From NCBI GenBank assembly GCA_903893815.1, contig CAITNS010000078.1:1-64000 (forward strand): a stretch of DNA of 64,000 nucleotides, written 5' to 3'. Shown here piece by piece: positions 28,206 to 36,129 of the stretch. The position numbers and the translations under genes are program-made. Each line of letters opens with the position of its first letter. Position 1 is the first letter of the stretch. Source of the DNA: an uncultured Bacteroidota bacterium (lineage in GTDB: Bacteria; Bacteroidota; Bacteroidia; B-17B0; Aurantibacillaceae). Below the pieces are notes generated by a model. That model made no database searches. It was given only the letters and a program-made list of their open reading frames with translations, and was not told the origin of the DNA.

Positions 28206-28667
28206 TTATTTTCCAAATAGTTTTTTGAAAAATGATTTTTCTTCTTGTTTGTAATTATGGTGTGCTTCTGGATTTTTTACCATGTGATTAAAATCGCCAC
28301 CTTCTGGATGAAGAATTTGCCATGTAGCACTCCATCCTAAAAAACCACCAACATTTCTATCATCAATAAAAATATCTACGTTTAATTTTCTCGGAGTATC
28401 TTCTGTAATGACTTCTTCTGGATAATTTTTATTGACTGCATAAAATTCAACACCATTTTGCTTACAATACTCTACAGCCTCATCCAATAAGCTCCCTGTA
28501 CGATAAGTATGTAAAATTAATTTATGCCCTTTTTTTTGCAATTCTTTAATCGTTGCAAATGCAAATAACATTTCTTTACCAATACGCGGATATTGGTGTT
28601 CCACAATGGTTCCATCAAAATCAATGGCAATGGTTTTACTGTTATTTCCTATAAAATTTTGTTCCAT
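28206..28667 (-). CDS. HAD-superfamily phosphatase-like protein (BT0820 type)
   Basis: A 153-residue protein with the HAD nucleophile motif AIDFDGTIVE (around residue 15), motif II Thr in LILHTYRTG and an acidic motif DIFIDDRNVGG, so magnesium-dependent phosphoryl chemistry is likely. The pattern with KLNVDIFIDDRN and FLGW is shared with a small conserved Bacteroidota group. The substrate is unknown. It lies 4 bases downstream of gpmA and is surely co-transcribed. Confidence 0.78.
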   Translation of the reverse strand: MEQNFIGNNSKTIAIDFDGTIVEHQYPRIGKEMLFAFATIKELQKKGHKLILHTYRTGSLLDEAVEYCKQNGVEFYAVNKNYPEEVITEDTPRKLNVDIFIDDRNVGGFLGWSATWQILHPEGGDFNHMVKNPEAHHNYKQEEKSFFKKLFGK

Positions 28668-28671
28668 GTTC

Positions 28672-29277
28672 TTAAAGATTCTCTACTTTTAAAACTTTTA
28701 AATCTGCATCTAATTCATAGTGACGAGGAATAGCAGTGCCAATTTCAAACTCTAATATTTGTTGTGGCGTCATGTTTTCTAAATACATAATCAAAGCACG
28801 TAAACTATTACCATGTGCAGCAATAACAATATTTTTTCCTTCTTTCAATTTTGGTTCAATTTCTGTTTTAAAATAAGGTATTACGCGTGCAGCAGTGTCT
28901 TTTAAACTTTCTCCGTTTGGAGGAGCAATATCATAACTTCTTCTCCAAATTTTTACTTGCTCTTCTCCAAATTTTAAAGCAGTTTCTGTTTTGTCTAATC
29001 CCTGTAAATCGCCATACATACGCTCGTTTAAAGCTTGGTTATAAGTAGTGGGCACGTTAGGCTGATTAGAAACTTCTAAAGCTAATGTTAAGGTGTTTTG
29101 AGCACGTTTTAAATCTGATGCATAAGCTAAATCAAATTTGAAAGCTTTTAATTTTTCACCTGCATTTTTAGCTTCTTGAATTCCTTTTTCAGTTAATTCA
29201 ACATCCACCCAACCTGTAAATTTGTTTTCTAAATTCCAAACGCTTTGTCCGTGACGAAAGATTACTAATGTTGCCAT
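28672..29277 (-). CDS. gpmA: 2,3-bisphosphoglycerate-dependent phosphoglycerate mutase, short form
   Basis: A 201-residue glycolytic enzyme that interconverts 3- and 2-phosphoglycerate. The phospho-His motif is FRHGQSVWN (residues 7-15), followed by NKFTGWVDVELTEKG, the ALNERMYGDLQG segment that binds substrate, and the second His in AAHGNSLRALI. At 201 residues it lacks parts of the insert and tail of the 250-residue E. coli enzyme, but key residues are intact. It is within the proS-fic-gpmA-HAD run. Confidence 0.93.
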   Translation of the reverse strand: MATLVIFRHGQSVWNLENKFTGWVDVELTEKGIQEAKNAGEKLKAFKFDLAYASDLKRAQNTLTLALEVSNQPNVPTTYNQALNERMYGDLQGLDKTETALKFGEEQVKIWRRSYDIAPPNGESLKDTAARVIPYFKTEIEPKLKEGKNIVIAAHGNSLRALIMYLENMTPQQILEFEIGTAIPRHYELDADLKVLKVENL

Positions 29278-29317
29278 ATAATTTTAATATTTTATTATTT
29301 TTTTGTAATTATTAATT

Positions 29318-29875
29318 TTATTCGCCCTCATTTTCTTTTTTATAACCTTCGTAGTAATACGATTGGTCAATACCTTTAAAAATAATTTCACGATTATCTA
29401 CCTCGTTTGTTAAATTATTAATTAATAAAGTTCTTAACTCTAAATCATTTATTGGACTTCGTTCCATGGCTTGTAAATATAGTTCTTTGCTTACAAATTG
29501 CCAGTTTACAACTTTTTTTAGTGATTTTTTTAATATCAAATCTAACCAAATCCGCATTGTTCTACCATTGCCCTCCATAAATGGATGCGCAATATTCATT
29601 TCTACATACTTTGCAATAATTTCTTCAAAGGTATGTTGCGGCATTTGTTCAATCTTTATTAAAATTTCGGTTAAGTATAAAGTGTTTGCAAACCTAAAAC
29701 CTCCTTTACTAATATTTACAGTACGTATTTTACCAGCAAAATCATGCAAGCCATCAAAAAGATAATGATGAATTTGTTTTAAACCGTTAGTTGTGCCAAT
29801 TTCAATAGTATTAATATCTTTAGATAAAAATAATCTATAGGCGTTTTCTAAACTATGCTTATCTATGTTTTTCAC
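29318..29875 (-). CDS. fic: Class III Fic-domain AMP transferase (NmFic-like)
   Basis: A 185-residue Fic protein, expected to move AMP from ATP onto a target protein. The active-site motif [12 protein letters not shown] is at residues 97-108. The C-terminal helix carries SYYYEG (172-177), which fits the class III inhibitory motif [S/T]xxxE[G/N] that blocks ATP binding in the same protein. The overall sequence strongly recalls Neisseria NmFic, which modifies the gyrase B subunit. The start is GTG (29873-29875) with an AGGA ribosome binding site six bases upstream. It begins 22 bases after proS and is followed by gpmA. Confidence 0.92.
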   Translation of the reverse strand: MKNIDKHSLENAYRLFLSKDINTIEIGTTNGLKQIHHYLFDGLHDFAGKIRTVNISKGGFRFANTLYLTEILIKIEQMPQHTFEEIIAKYVEMNIAHPFMEGNGRTMRIWLDLILKKSLKKVVNWQFVSKELYLQAMERSPINDLELRTLLINNLTNEVDNREIIFKGIDQSYYYEGYKKENEGE

Positions 29876-29896
29876 GGATTATCCTATCATTTTTTA

Positions 29897-31375
29897 TTAG
29901 TAAGCCCTCGCAAACATAACGCGCTGCGTACTAGGTTTACCACTATAAATACAAACTCCAGCTTCCTGCACGTTGTTTAAAGGAATGCAACGAATAGTAG
30001 CTTTTGTTTCTTCTTTTATTTTTTCTTCAGTTTCTGGCGTTCCATCCCAATGAGCATAAACAAATCCAGTTTTTTCATCCAATACTTTTTTAAATTCTTC
30101 GTATGAATTTACAGTAGTTGTTAATTCTTGGTTACGAGCTTTTGCTTTATTAAATAAGTTTGCTTGAATCTCATTTAATAAATTATCTACTAAAGTATCT
30201 ATTCCTTCAATGCTTACTGTTTCTTTGGTTAATGTATCTCTACGAGCAACTTCTACAGTTCCGTTTGCTAAATCTCTTTCACCAATAGCAATACGCACAG
30301 GCACACCTTTTAATTCATATTCAGCAAATTTCCAACCTGGACGTTGAGAATCTCTATCATCGTATTTTACAGAAATACCTTTTGCTTGTAATTTCTTTTT
30401 AATCTCATTCGCTGTTTCAGATACTTTTGCTAAACCTTCGTCACCTTTATAAATAGGAACAATTACCACTTGTATTGGTGCTAATTTCGGAGGTAAAACG
30501 AGTCCATTATCATCGCTATGACTCATGATTAAAGCTCCAATTAAACGTGTGGAAACACCCCAAGAGGTTGCCCAAACATATTCTTGTTTGTTGTCTTTAG
30601 TTACATATTTTACATCAAATGCTTTCGCGAAATTTTGACCTAAAAAGTGAGAAGTGCCTGCTTGTAAGGCTTTCCCGTCTTGCATTAAGGCTTCAATACA
30701 GTAAGTGTCATCAGCACCAGCAAAACGTTCGTTAGCTGATTTTACTCCTTTTACAACAGGTACAGCCATCCAATTTTCAACAAAGTCAGCGTATACTTCT
30801 AACATTTGTTTGGTTTCAGCTATTGCTTCTTCTTTAGTGGCATGCGCTGTATGCCCCTCTTGCCAAAGGAATTCGGCAGTACGTAAAAATAAACGTGTAC
30901 GCATTTCCCAGCGCACTACATTAGCCCATTGATTTACTAAAATAGGTAAATCACGGTACGATTGAATCCAACTTTTATACGTATTCCAAATAATAGCTTC
31001 ACTTGTAGGGCGAACAATTAGTTCTTCTTCCAATTTGGCTTCTGGGTCAACAATTAATTTTCCTTTGTTATTAGGATCTGTTTTTAAACGGTAATGAGTA
31101 ACAATAGCACATTCCTTAGCAAATCCTTCTGCATTTTTTTCTTCTGCTTCAAATAAACTCTTTGGAATAAACAATGGAAAATACGCATTTTGATGTCCTG
31201 TATCTTTAAACATTTTATCTAATGCTTTTTGCATGTTTTCCCAAATACCGTATCCGTATGGTTTAATAACCATACAACCTCTAACGGCCGAATGGTCTGC
31301 TAAATCTGCTTTAACAACTAAATCGTTATACCATTTACTGTAATCTTCTCCGCGTGATGTTAATTCTTTACTCAT
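29897..31375 (-). CDS. proS: Prolyl-tRNA synthetase (archaeal/eukaryotic-type)
   Basis: A 492-residue class II synthetase that charges tRNA-Pro. It has motif 2 ([20 protein letters not shown]) and motif 3 ([18 protein letters not shown]), the [15 protein letters not shown] stretch and a Pro-specific C-terminal domain with [17 protein letters not shown]. It lacks the large insertion (editing) domain of the bacterial type, so it belongs to the ProS type 3 form common in Bacteroidota. Start at 31375 ([17 protein letters not shown]). It heads an operon with the Fic gene. Confidence 0.96.
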   Translation of the reverse strand: MSKELTSRGEDYSKWYNDLVVKADLADHSAVRGCMVIKPYGYGIWENMQKALDKMFKDTGHQNAYFPLFIPKSLFEAEEKNAEGFAKECAIVTHYRLKTDPNNKGKLIVDPEAKLEEELIVRPTSEAIIWNTYKSWIQSYRDLPILVNQWANVVRWEMRTRLFLRTAEFLWQEGHTAHATKEEAIAETKQMLEVYADFVENWMAVPVVKGVKSANERFAGADDTYCIEALMQDGKALQAGTSHFLGQNFAKAFDVKYVTKDNKQEYVWATSWGVSTRLIGALIMSHSDDNGLVLPPKLAPIQVVIVPIYKGDEGLAKVSETANEIKKKLQAKGISVKYDDRDSQRPGWKFAEYELKGVPVRIAIGERDLANGTVEVARRDTLTKETVSIEGIDTLVDNLLNEIQANLFNKAKARNQELTTTVNSYEEFKKVLDEKTGFVYAHWDGTPETEEKIKEETKATIRCIPLNNVQEAGVCIYSGKPSTQRVMFARAY

Positions 31376-31508
31376 CTTTATTAACAAATGTTAAATAATA
31401 AATTTAATAATCGGGTTGGCACTTAATTTGGTAACTTTACAGTGCATTCCCCGTGCAAATTTAAACTTTTATTGGACGTTTTCGTCTGATATTTAAAAAA
31501 CTAATAAA

Positions 31509-32858
31509 ATGAAAACATTAGTTATCATATCAAGCATTGCTTTGGCAATATTATCATCTTGCGTAACTCAAAAAAAAGGGGCTTCTACCTATAGTGATGA
31601 CGTGTACGCCAATCCTAAAGAAGATAGAATTGAGGAAGCTCGTTTAGTAGCTGAGAAAAAACAAAAACAAGATGCTATTGATAAACGTTACAACGATTCA
31701 ATAGCCGCTGTAAAACAAGCTCAAAAAGAGAAAGACGACGCTAATCCTTATTATAAAGATAGAGAGTTTAAGTATGATGATTATTATGATTATGAATATG
31801 CTACTCGTGTAAAACGTTTCAATAATAATATTGATGGTTTAAGTTATTATGATAATTACTACACTAATTCATATTGGTATAGCCAAAACCCTTATAACTA
31901 TGGAGTGAGCGTTTACAATGGATATAGCTGGTGGGGTTCTAATTACAATAACTATAGTTATAATCCATCTGTAAATTTTTATAACAGTTGGGGTTGGGGT
32001 TACGGTAATCAGTTTAACTGTTTTAATGGCTATAATCCATATATGGCTGGATATGCAGCAGGATATAATAACGGTTTTAATAATGGAATGTGGGGTAATT
32101 ATTATGGATTTGGAAATCCTTATGGTTACGGAAATGGTTTTGGTTACGGAAATGGTTTTGGTTTCGGTAATTATTACGGTTATGGAAACCCATACGGTTT
32201 TGGATATAACAACCCATATAATAACGGTTGGGGATATTATAATGTTTTTGACAATAATAGTAGTTATACATACGGGCCACGCTCGTCAAATGGAGGAGGA
32301 AATAGCAGAAGAACATCAAACCCAGGAATGGATCCAGTAAAAAGAGATTTATCTGCTTCAGAAGTATACATTAGAGATGTAGCTGTTCGACAAGATGCTG
32401 CCGTGAAATTTACGGAAGTTAAACCTTTAAGACCTACTGGTAATAACGATCCAATTAGAGTAAATAATACCGGTACACCCATTGGAACTGGCGGTGTAAA
32501 GCCTATTAGAAATATTAATACTGATACAGAACCAGTTCGCAATCCAATTAGAGATCATGAAGGAACGGCCCCTATTAAGGAACCAACCACAAATCCAGTA
32601 AGAGTGTTTGAACAACCTGTTTCTGAGCCGGTTCGAAATAATCCTATCAGAAATTCGGAACCAGTTAAAAACCAACCGGAAACTCCGATAAGACAAACGC
32701 CTATTAGAAATACAGAGCCTGTGAGACAACCTACACAAACACCAAGACAGGAAGCGCCAGTAAGACAAGCACCTGTTTTTCAAACACCTAGTGTGCCAAG
32801 TAATAATGGAGGAGGAAGTGCTCCATCTAATAATGGTGGTGGACGAAGACCAAGATAA
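31509..32858 (+). CDS. Gly/Tyr/Asn-rich low-complexity lipoprotein
   Basis: A 449-residue lipoprotein (lipobox ILSSC, Cys18) in three parts: an N-terminal charged region (about 20-95) rich in Lys, Asp and Glu; a central region (about 95-260) made almost only of Gly, Tyr, Asn, Phe and Trp, with repeats such as GYGNGFGYGNGFGFGNYYG; and a C-terminal region (about 290-449) of Pro-Val-Arg-Asn-Pro-Ile-Arg type repeats ending in Asn/Gly-rich sequence. It looks like a disordered or self-assembling surface protein. Low-complexity lipoproteins of this kind occur across Bacteroidota without a known role. An OmpP1/FadL-like gene follows 35 bases later. Confidence 0.75.
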   Translation: MKTLVIISSIALAILSSCVTQKKGASTYSDDVYANPKEDRIEEARLVAEKKQKQDAIDKRYNDSIAAVKQAQKEKDDANPYYKDREFKYDDYYDYEYATRVKRFNNNIDGLSYYDNYYTNSYWYSQNPYNYGVSVYNGYSWWGSNYNNYSYNPSVNFYNSWGWGYGNQFNCFNGYNPYMAGYAAGYNNGFNNGMWGNYYGFGNPYGYGNGFGYGNGFGFGNYYGYGNPYGFGYNNPYNNGWGYYNVFDNNSSYTYGPRSSNGGGNSRRTSNPGMDPVKRDLSASEVYIRDVAVRQDAAVKFTEVKPLRPTGNNDPIRVNNTGTPIGTGGVKPIRNINTDTEPVRNPIRDHEGTAPIKEPTTNPVRVFEQPVSEPVRNNPIRNSEPVKNQPETPIRQTPIRNTEPVRQPTQTPRQEAPVRQAPVFQTPSVPSNNGGGSAPSNNGGGRRPR

Positions 32859-32893
32859 ATTAAACATCCCCTATTTAATTTTAATAATACGTT

Positions 32894-34384
32894 ATGAAAC
32901 TTTTATTTAGTGTAACAACATTGAGTTTGTTATCTATATCGCTTATATCTCAAAACGACATTGATGCGATGAGATATTCCCAAACATTTTTTGGAGGAAC
33001 GTCTCGCAGTAAAGCAATGGCGGGTTCTTTTGGCGCTTTAGGAGCCGATGGTTCTTGTATGGGCGCTAATCCTGCTGGAATTGGTTTGTATAAAAAAGGA
33101 GATATTAATATTTCTTTTGGATTAAGATTTTTTTCGGTTGATGCCACTCACAACGGAACATCCAACAAAAATTTTAAAGCCAATGTTCCCTTTGACGGAT
33201 TAACTTTAGTGGGCGCTTGGGATAGTAAACAGCAGCCAGATAATCATCATGCTATAGGCTTATCATGCAATCAAATTGTTAATTTTAATAGTAATACAAC
33301 TATCGAAGGACGATCTAATTTTAAAAGTATTGCTAATGATTTTTTATCATCAGCCAATGGCAAGGGATTATCGAATTTAGATAATGGTTATTCAGGTATG
33401 GCTTATGATAATTATTTAATTGACATGTATGATACTTTAAATAATAAATATGCTAGTATTATTAATACAAAATATGATGTTCTGCAATCAAAAACCATTG
33501 AAACAACGGGTAGAATAAACGAATGGAATATTAACTATGCTTATGGCTATAAGGATAAATTGTATTTAGGCGTTTCATTAGGAATACCAATGCTAACCTA
33601 CAATCATAATTCGGTTTATTCAGAAGTGGATGATAAAGATTCGATGAGGCTTTCAACTAATTCCTCTCCTACTTATAGTTATTCGGGCGTGGGTGGTTTT
33701 AAAAGCATGTCGTATCAGGAAACCTATAAAACAACAGGAACGGGGTATAATTTAAAAGTAGGTTTAATATATCGAGCGGCCGACTTTATTAGATTAGGAG
33801 CAAGTTTCCATTCGCCAACCGTTTATAATTTATCGGACGGTTATTTATATAAAATGAATGCTAATTACGATGAGGGCGGAGCCTATACTACTCAATATCC
33901 TCCCGATAATGGTGGTAAATTTAATTATCAGGTAATTACTCCTATGAAATTTACGGGAAGCGTTGCTTTATTGTATAAAAAAATGGGAGCTATAAATATT
34001 GATTATGATATTATTAATTATAAGCAAGCCTCATTACAAAGCTCTCCACAAGTATTTACAGGTGTTAACACTACCATCAGAAATAAATACAGCCAAACCT
34101 CTAATTTAAGAGTGGGAGCCGAAGCTAATTTAAAACCTATGTTTGTAAGATTAGGTTATGCGATGTATGGTAGTCCATTTGGAGAAACTTTTTCTGGAGA
34201 TTTTGTAAGAACCTTTTTTACTGGTGGAGTTGGTTTTAAAAGAGAGAAAATGTATGTAGATGTATCATTTACCAGAAGTATGAATAGCGAAAATTACTAT
34301 ATGTATAACCCTAATTTCGTCGATAAATCCACTTTAAAAAATTATGGCACGACAATTGCTGTTACAGTTGGCAGTAAGTTTTAG
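32894..34384 (+). CDS. OmpP1/FadL-family outer membrane beta-barrel protein
   Basis: A 496-residue outer membrane protein with a signal peptide (1-19, ending LISQ). The N-terminal GGTSRSKAMAGSFGALGADGS followed by NPAGIGLYKKGDINIS is the typical plug-like hatch and first strand of the FadL/OmpP1 group. The remainder is a string of amphipathic strands and ends with aromatic-terminated TIAVTVGSKF. FadL members take up hydrophobic compounds; the ligand here is not evident. It lies downstream of the low-complexity lipoprotein gene and ahead of a strong terminator. Confidence 0.85.
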   Translation: MKLLFSVTTLSLLSISLISQNDIDAMRYSQTFFGGTSRSKAMAGSFGALGADGSCMGANPAGIGLYKKGDINISFGLRFFSVDATHNGTSNKNFKANVPFDGLTLVGAWDSKQQPDNHHAIGLSCNQIVNFNSNTTIEGRSNFKSIANDFLSSANGKGLSNLDNGYSGMAYDNYLIDMYDTLNNKYASIINTKYDVLQSKTIETTGRINEWNINYAYGYKDKLYLGVSLGIPMLTYNHNSVYSEVDDKDSMRLSTNSSPTYSYSGVGGFKSMSYQETYKTTGTGYNLKVGLIYRAADFIRLGASFHSPTVYNLSDGYLYKMNANYDEGGAYTTQYPPDNGGKFNYQVITPMKFTGSVALLYKKMGAINIDYDIINYKQASLQSSPQVFTGVNTTIRNKYSQTSNLRVGAEANLKPMFVRLGYAMYGSPFGETFSGDFVRTFFTGGVGFKREKMYVDVSFTRSMNSENYYMYNPNFVDKSTLKNYGTTIAVTVGSKF

Positions 34385-34412
34385 TGTAGTTTTGTTCTAG
34401 ATTAATTGGTTA

Positions 34413-34449
34413 GAAAGTCTCGGGGTAGTGGCCGAGACTTTCGTTTTTT
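34413..34449 (+). terminator. Intrinsic terminator of the OmpP1/FadL-like gene
   Basis: An 11-bp perfect stem (GAAAGTCTCGG with CCGAGACTTTC) with an 8-base loop, followed by GTTTTTT. Confidence 0.88.
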
Positions 34450-34470
34450 ATAGACTTTTTTTTGTTTTTT

Positions 34471-34525
34471 TACCGCAACTCTTACGCTAAAGCTTCAGCG
34501 AAGGCGCAAAGAATTGCAGAGTTTT
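34471..34525. repeat. Degenerate repeat (ACCGCAA...GGCGCAAAG type) at the mobile mystery protein B break point
   Basis: The sequence ACCGCAACTCTTACGC and AGCGAAGGCGCAAAGAATTGCAGAG resembles the repeat at 28152-28197. It begins where similarity of the Fic pseudogene stops. Confidence 0.45.
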
Positions 34526-34736
34526 ATAGCTTGATAAAATTTTATTCCAATGTTTTTTTCGGTTAACCTAAATTCACCAGCCTATTTCCAAACATCTTTA
34601 AGCATTCGTTTATGTAATTCTTTAGCGCAAATTCATCCAATTCACCATGTGTGGTTATAGAATCAATTAATAATCCATCTTGCGCCTCTTCACTCAAAGG
34701 AGTTTGACCATCTTTATATTCTAGTTCTAATCCCAT
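34519..34736 (-). pseudogene. Mobile mystery protein B (Fic family), degenerate
   Basis: The minus strand from ATG 34736 encodes MGLELEYKDGQTPLSEEAQ, then the start of a Fic-type fold (LLIDSITTHGELDEF), typical of mobile mystery protein B (TIGR02613). After about 39 codons an internal stretch is missing and the frame changes: from 34620 another frame reads ELHKRMLKDVWK, a TAG stop (34582-34584) where the family has Trp, then AGEFRLTEKNIGIKFYQ. The Fic active-site motif is lost because the 3' end is replaced by an intergenic repeat. The start overlaps the mobile mystery protein A gene by 10 bases, as in intact pairs. The family name rests on motif recall. Confidence 0.85.
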
Positions 34737-35191
34737 AAGTGTTTTGGCATTGTATCAATTAATTCTCTTGCTTTACTTTTAATATTTTTCTCTAACCTCT
34801 TCTTAGAATTTTCCTGATCTTCTAATTTCATAGTGTTCGATGTTCTCATAACAATTTTTAATGCAATCTCAGTGGCTCTTTTTTCAATCATTTTTTCTAA
34901 ACTACCTTCCTTAGGAATAAAGCCATATACCAATTGCATATCCAATGCTTGTGCTGTTTCTCTTAAAGACTTTAATGTTATAGACTGACTAGCTTCTCTT
35001 TGTTCTATTTCGCTAATACTTTGTGGAGTAATTTCCATTTTTTCTCCTAATTGCCTTAAAGACATTTTCAGAGCAGTTCTTACAGTATAAATCCATCCCT
35101 TTTTAGGAACTATTACTTCATTTAAAGCTCTAAAGCTCTTTAACTTTCTATCTACTTGCTCAATTAAGAGTGCATGTTTTGAATTATTCAT
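34727..35191 (-). CDS. Mobile mystery protein A (XRE-type HTH regulator)
   Basis: A 154-residue protein with a helix-turn-helix at about 43-66 (MSLRQLGEKMEITPQSISEI) followed by QREASQSITLKSLRETAQAL and QLVYGFIPKEGSLEKMIE, the pattern of TIGR02612. This family is found with mobile mystery protein B in scattered genomes and mobile regions, and the pair resembles an HTH antitoxin with a Fic toxin. Here the regulator is intact while the partner is broken. Three CCTGATA boxes upstream are candidate binding sites. Confidence 0.88.
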   Translation of the reverse strand: MNNSKHALLIEQVDRKLKSFRALNEVIVPKKGWIYTVRTALKMSLRQLGEKMEITPQSISEIEQREASQSITLKSLRETAQALDMQLVYGFIPKEGSLEKMIEKRATEIALKIVMRTSNTMKLEDQENSKKRLEKNIKSKARELIDTMPKHLWD

Positions 35192-35196
35192 AAGGT

Positions 35197-35277
35197 TATA
35201 GCCTGATAATTTATTTCAAAATTAAGGATATTACCTGATAAATACAAATTATTTTAAGTATATAACCTGATAAATAT
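35197..35277 (-). promoter_or_regulatory. Three CCTGATA boxes at exact 32-bp spacing, candidate operators
   Basis: CCTGATA occurs at 35202-35208, 35234-35240 and 35266-35272, each in the context TTA/TAA-CCTGATAA-AT. The period of 32 bases is three turns of the helix, so all boxes face the same side. They begin 10 bases upstream of the regulator start codon. Confidence 0.6.
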
Positions 35278-35656
35278 ATAATTTTTTAAGCTTAAAACCT
35301 TAAATATGTAAATTCAAATAAATGATTTTCAAGTACTTAAATTCAATCGTGCCCGTAAAAGGTTGATTGCTCAACACCTTCGGTCCGGAAGGGACCCGAA
35401 ATAATTTTAAATTTAACTAAATTACAGTAATTTCCGCTTTTTCTGAATGAAAAACTACGGTATACCGAAGTTTTTACAAATTCGTTTTATAAAATTGGAA
35501 AATTCTTACCTATTTTGAATGGTAAATCCCAACTAAAAAACAATAAATAACTACACATGAAATTTTTACAGAATGGCATCACAAATTTAATACTAGTGCA
35601 TAAATGCAAACTTAAAATGAGTGAATTTGATTACTCACATAAATATAAATTTAAAG
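35278..35656. other. Gene-free stretch with structured and palindromic elements
   Basis: This AT-rich gap has no gene that I can support. It holds a GC-rich double hairpin segment (35349-35401), a palindrome CGGTATACCG (35458-35467, extended to 16 bases with one mismatch pair), a hairpin TGAGT/ACTCA (35618-35637), and a 16-base direct repeat AAATGCAAACTTAAAA at 35602-35617 that recurs at 35662-35677 inside the antitoxin gene. Confidence 0.5.
35349..35401. other. GC-rich segment with two hairpins
   Basis: Two adjacent imperfect hairpins: AAGGTTGA with TCAACACCTT, and TTCGGTCC with GGGACCCGAA. Base composition contrasts sharply with its surroundings. It may be a mobile-element remnant, a recombination site or a small RNA; none can be decided from sequence. 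Confidence 0.45.
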
Positions 35657-35896
35657 ATGGCAAATGCAAACTTAAAAAAGAGAATAGTTGATTGCGTAGA
35701 GCAAATTGATGACGAAAAAATATTAGAAGCTGTTTATACGTTATTAAATGGACAAGTTGCTAATAGTGATTATGAATTAAGCGCAGAAGATATAAAAATT
35801 ATAAATGCCCGAAGAAAAGCGGTCTTGAAAGGTTCAGAAAAGACTTATACAGTAGCACAAGTAAAGAAGAAATTATTAAAGAATTTAGGTAAATGA
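35657..35896 (+). CDS. Antitoxin of a RelE/ParE-type toxin-antitoxin module
   Basis: A 79-residue acidic-basic protein (MANANLKKRIVDCVEQIDDE, then ILEAVYTLLNG and LSAEDIKIINARRKAVLKGSEKTYTVAQV) of the kind found as the first gene of RelE/ParE modules in Bacteroidota. The C-terminal half with RRKAVLKGSEKTYT is the likely toxin-wrapping segment. The stop overlaps the ATG of the toxin frame (ATGA at 35893-35896), typical for such pairs. I start at 35657; the codon at 35621 gives an unsupported extension. The toxin gene is broken. Confidence 0.75.
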   Translation: MANANLKKRIVDCVEQIDDEKILEAVYTLLNGQVANSDYELSAEDIKIINARRKAVLKGSEKTYTVAQVKKKLLKNLGK

Positions 35897-36129
35897 TTTA
35901 TTAAATAATAGTTCTCGAAAGTGTTTATCTGGAACTGAAGGAGGTATCGTCTTATTATTAATCTAAGCAAAAAGATTTAGGTATTAGGTTTGTTTTAAGT
36001 TGGGAAACTGCAATGGGACATATAAAAGAAGCGCCCTTATTATATCAAAAGAAAAACAAACAATTAAGAACAATCAAGTTAAATAAGTTTCCGTATTTAT
36101 TAGTTTTTGAAATTATTGAAAATAAACTA
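35893..36129 (+). pseudogene. RelE/ParE-type toxin gene with two stop codons and lost 3' end
   Basis: Read from ATG 35893, the frame gives MIY-stop-IIVLESVYLELKEVSSYY-stop-SKQKDLGIRFVLSWETAMGHIKEAP, then RTIKLNKFPYLLVFEIIENKLI. This is a RelE/ParE toxin sequence (LKEVSSYY, KQKDLGIRF, LNKFPYLLVFEI) with TAA at codon 4 (35902-35904) and at codon 23 (35959-35961), each explained by one base change from AAA and GAA or AAA. After KLI the expected C-terminal strand with its catalytic residues is absent: the frame runs into the 3' end of a T9SS cargo gene on the other strand. Confidence 0.85.

Noticed and set aside
32077-32867. Minus-strand and alternate plus-strand frames in the low-complexity lipoprotein gene
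   Set aside because: They arise from the biased repeat sequence; the plus-strand lipoprotein has a proper lipobox and signal peptide.
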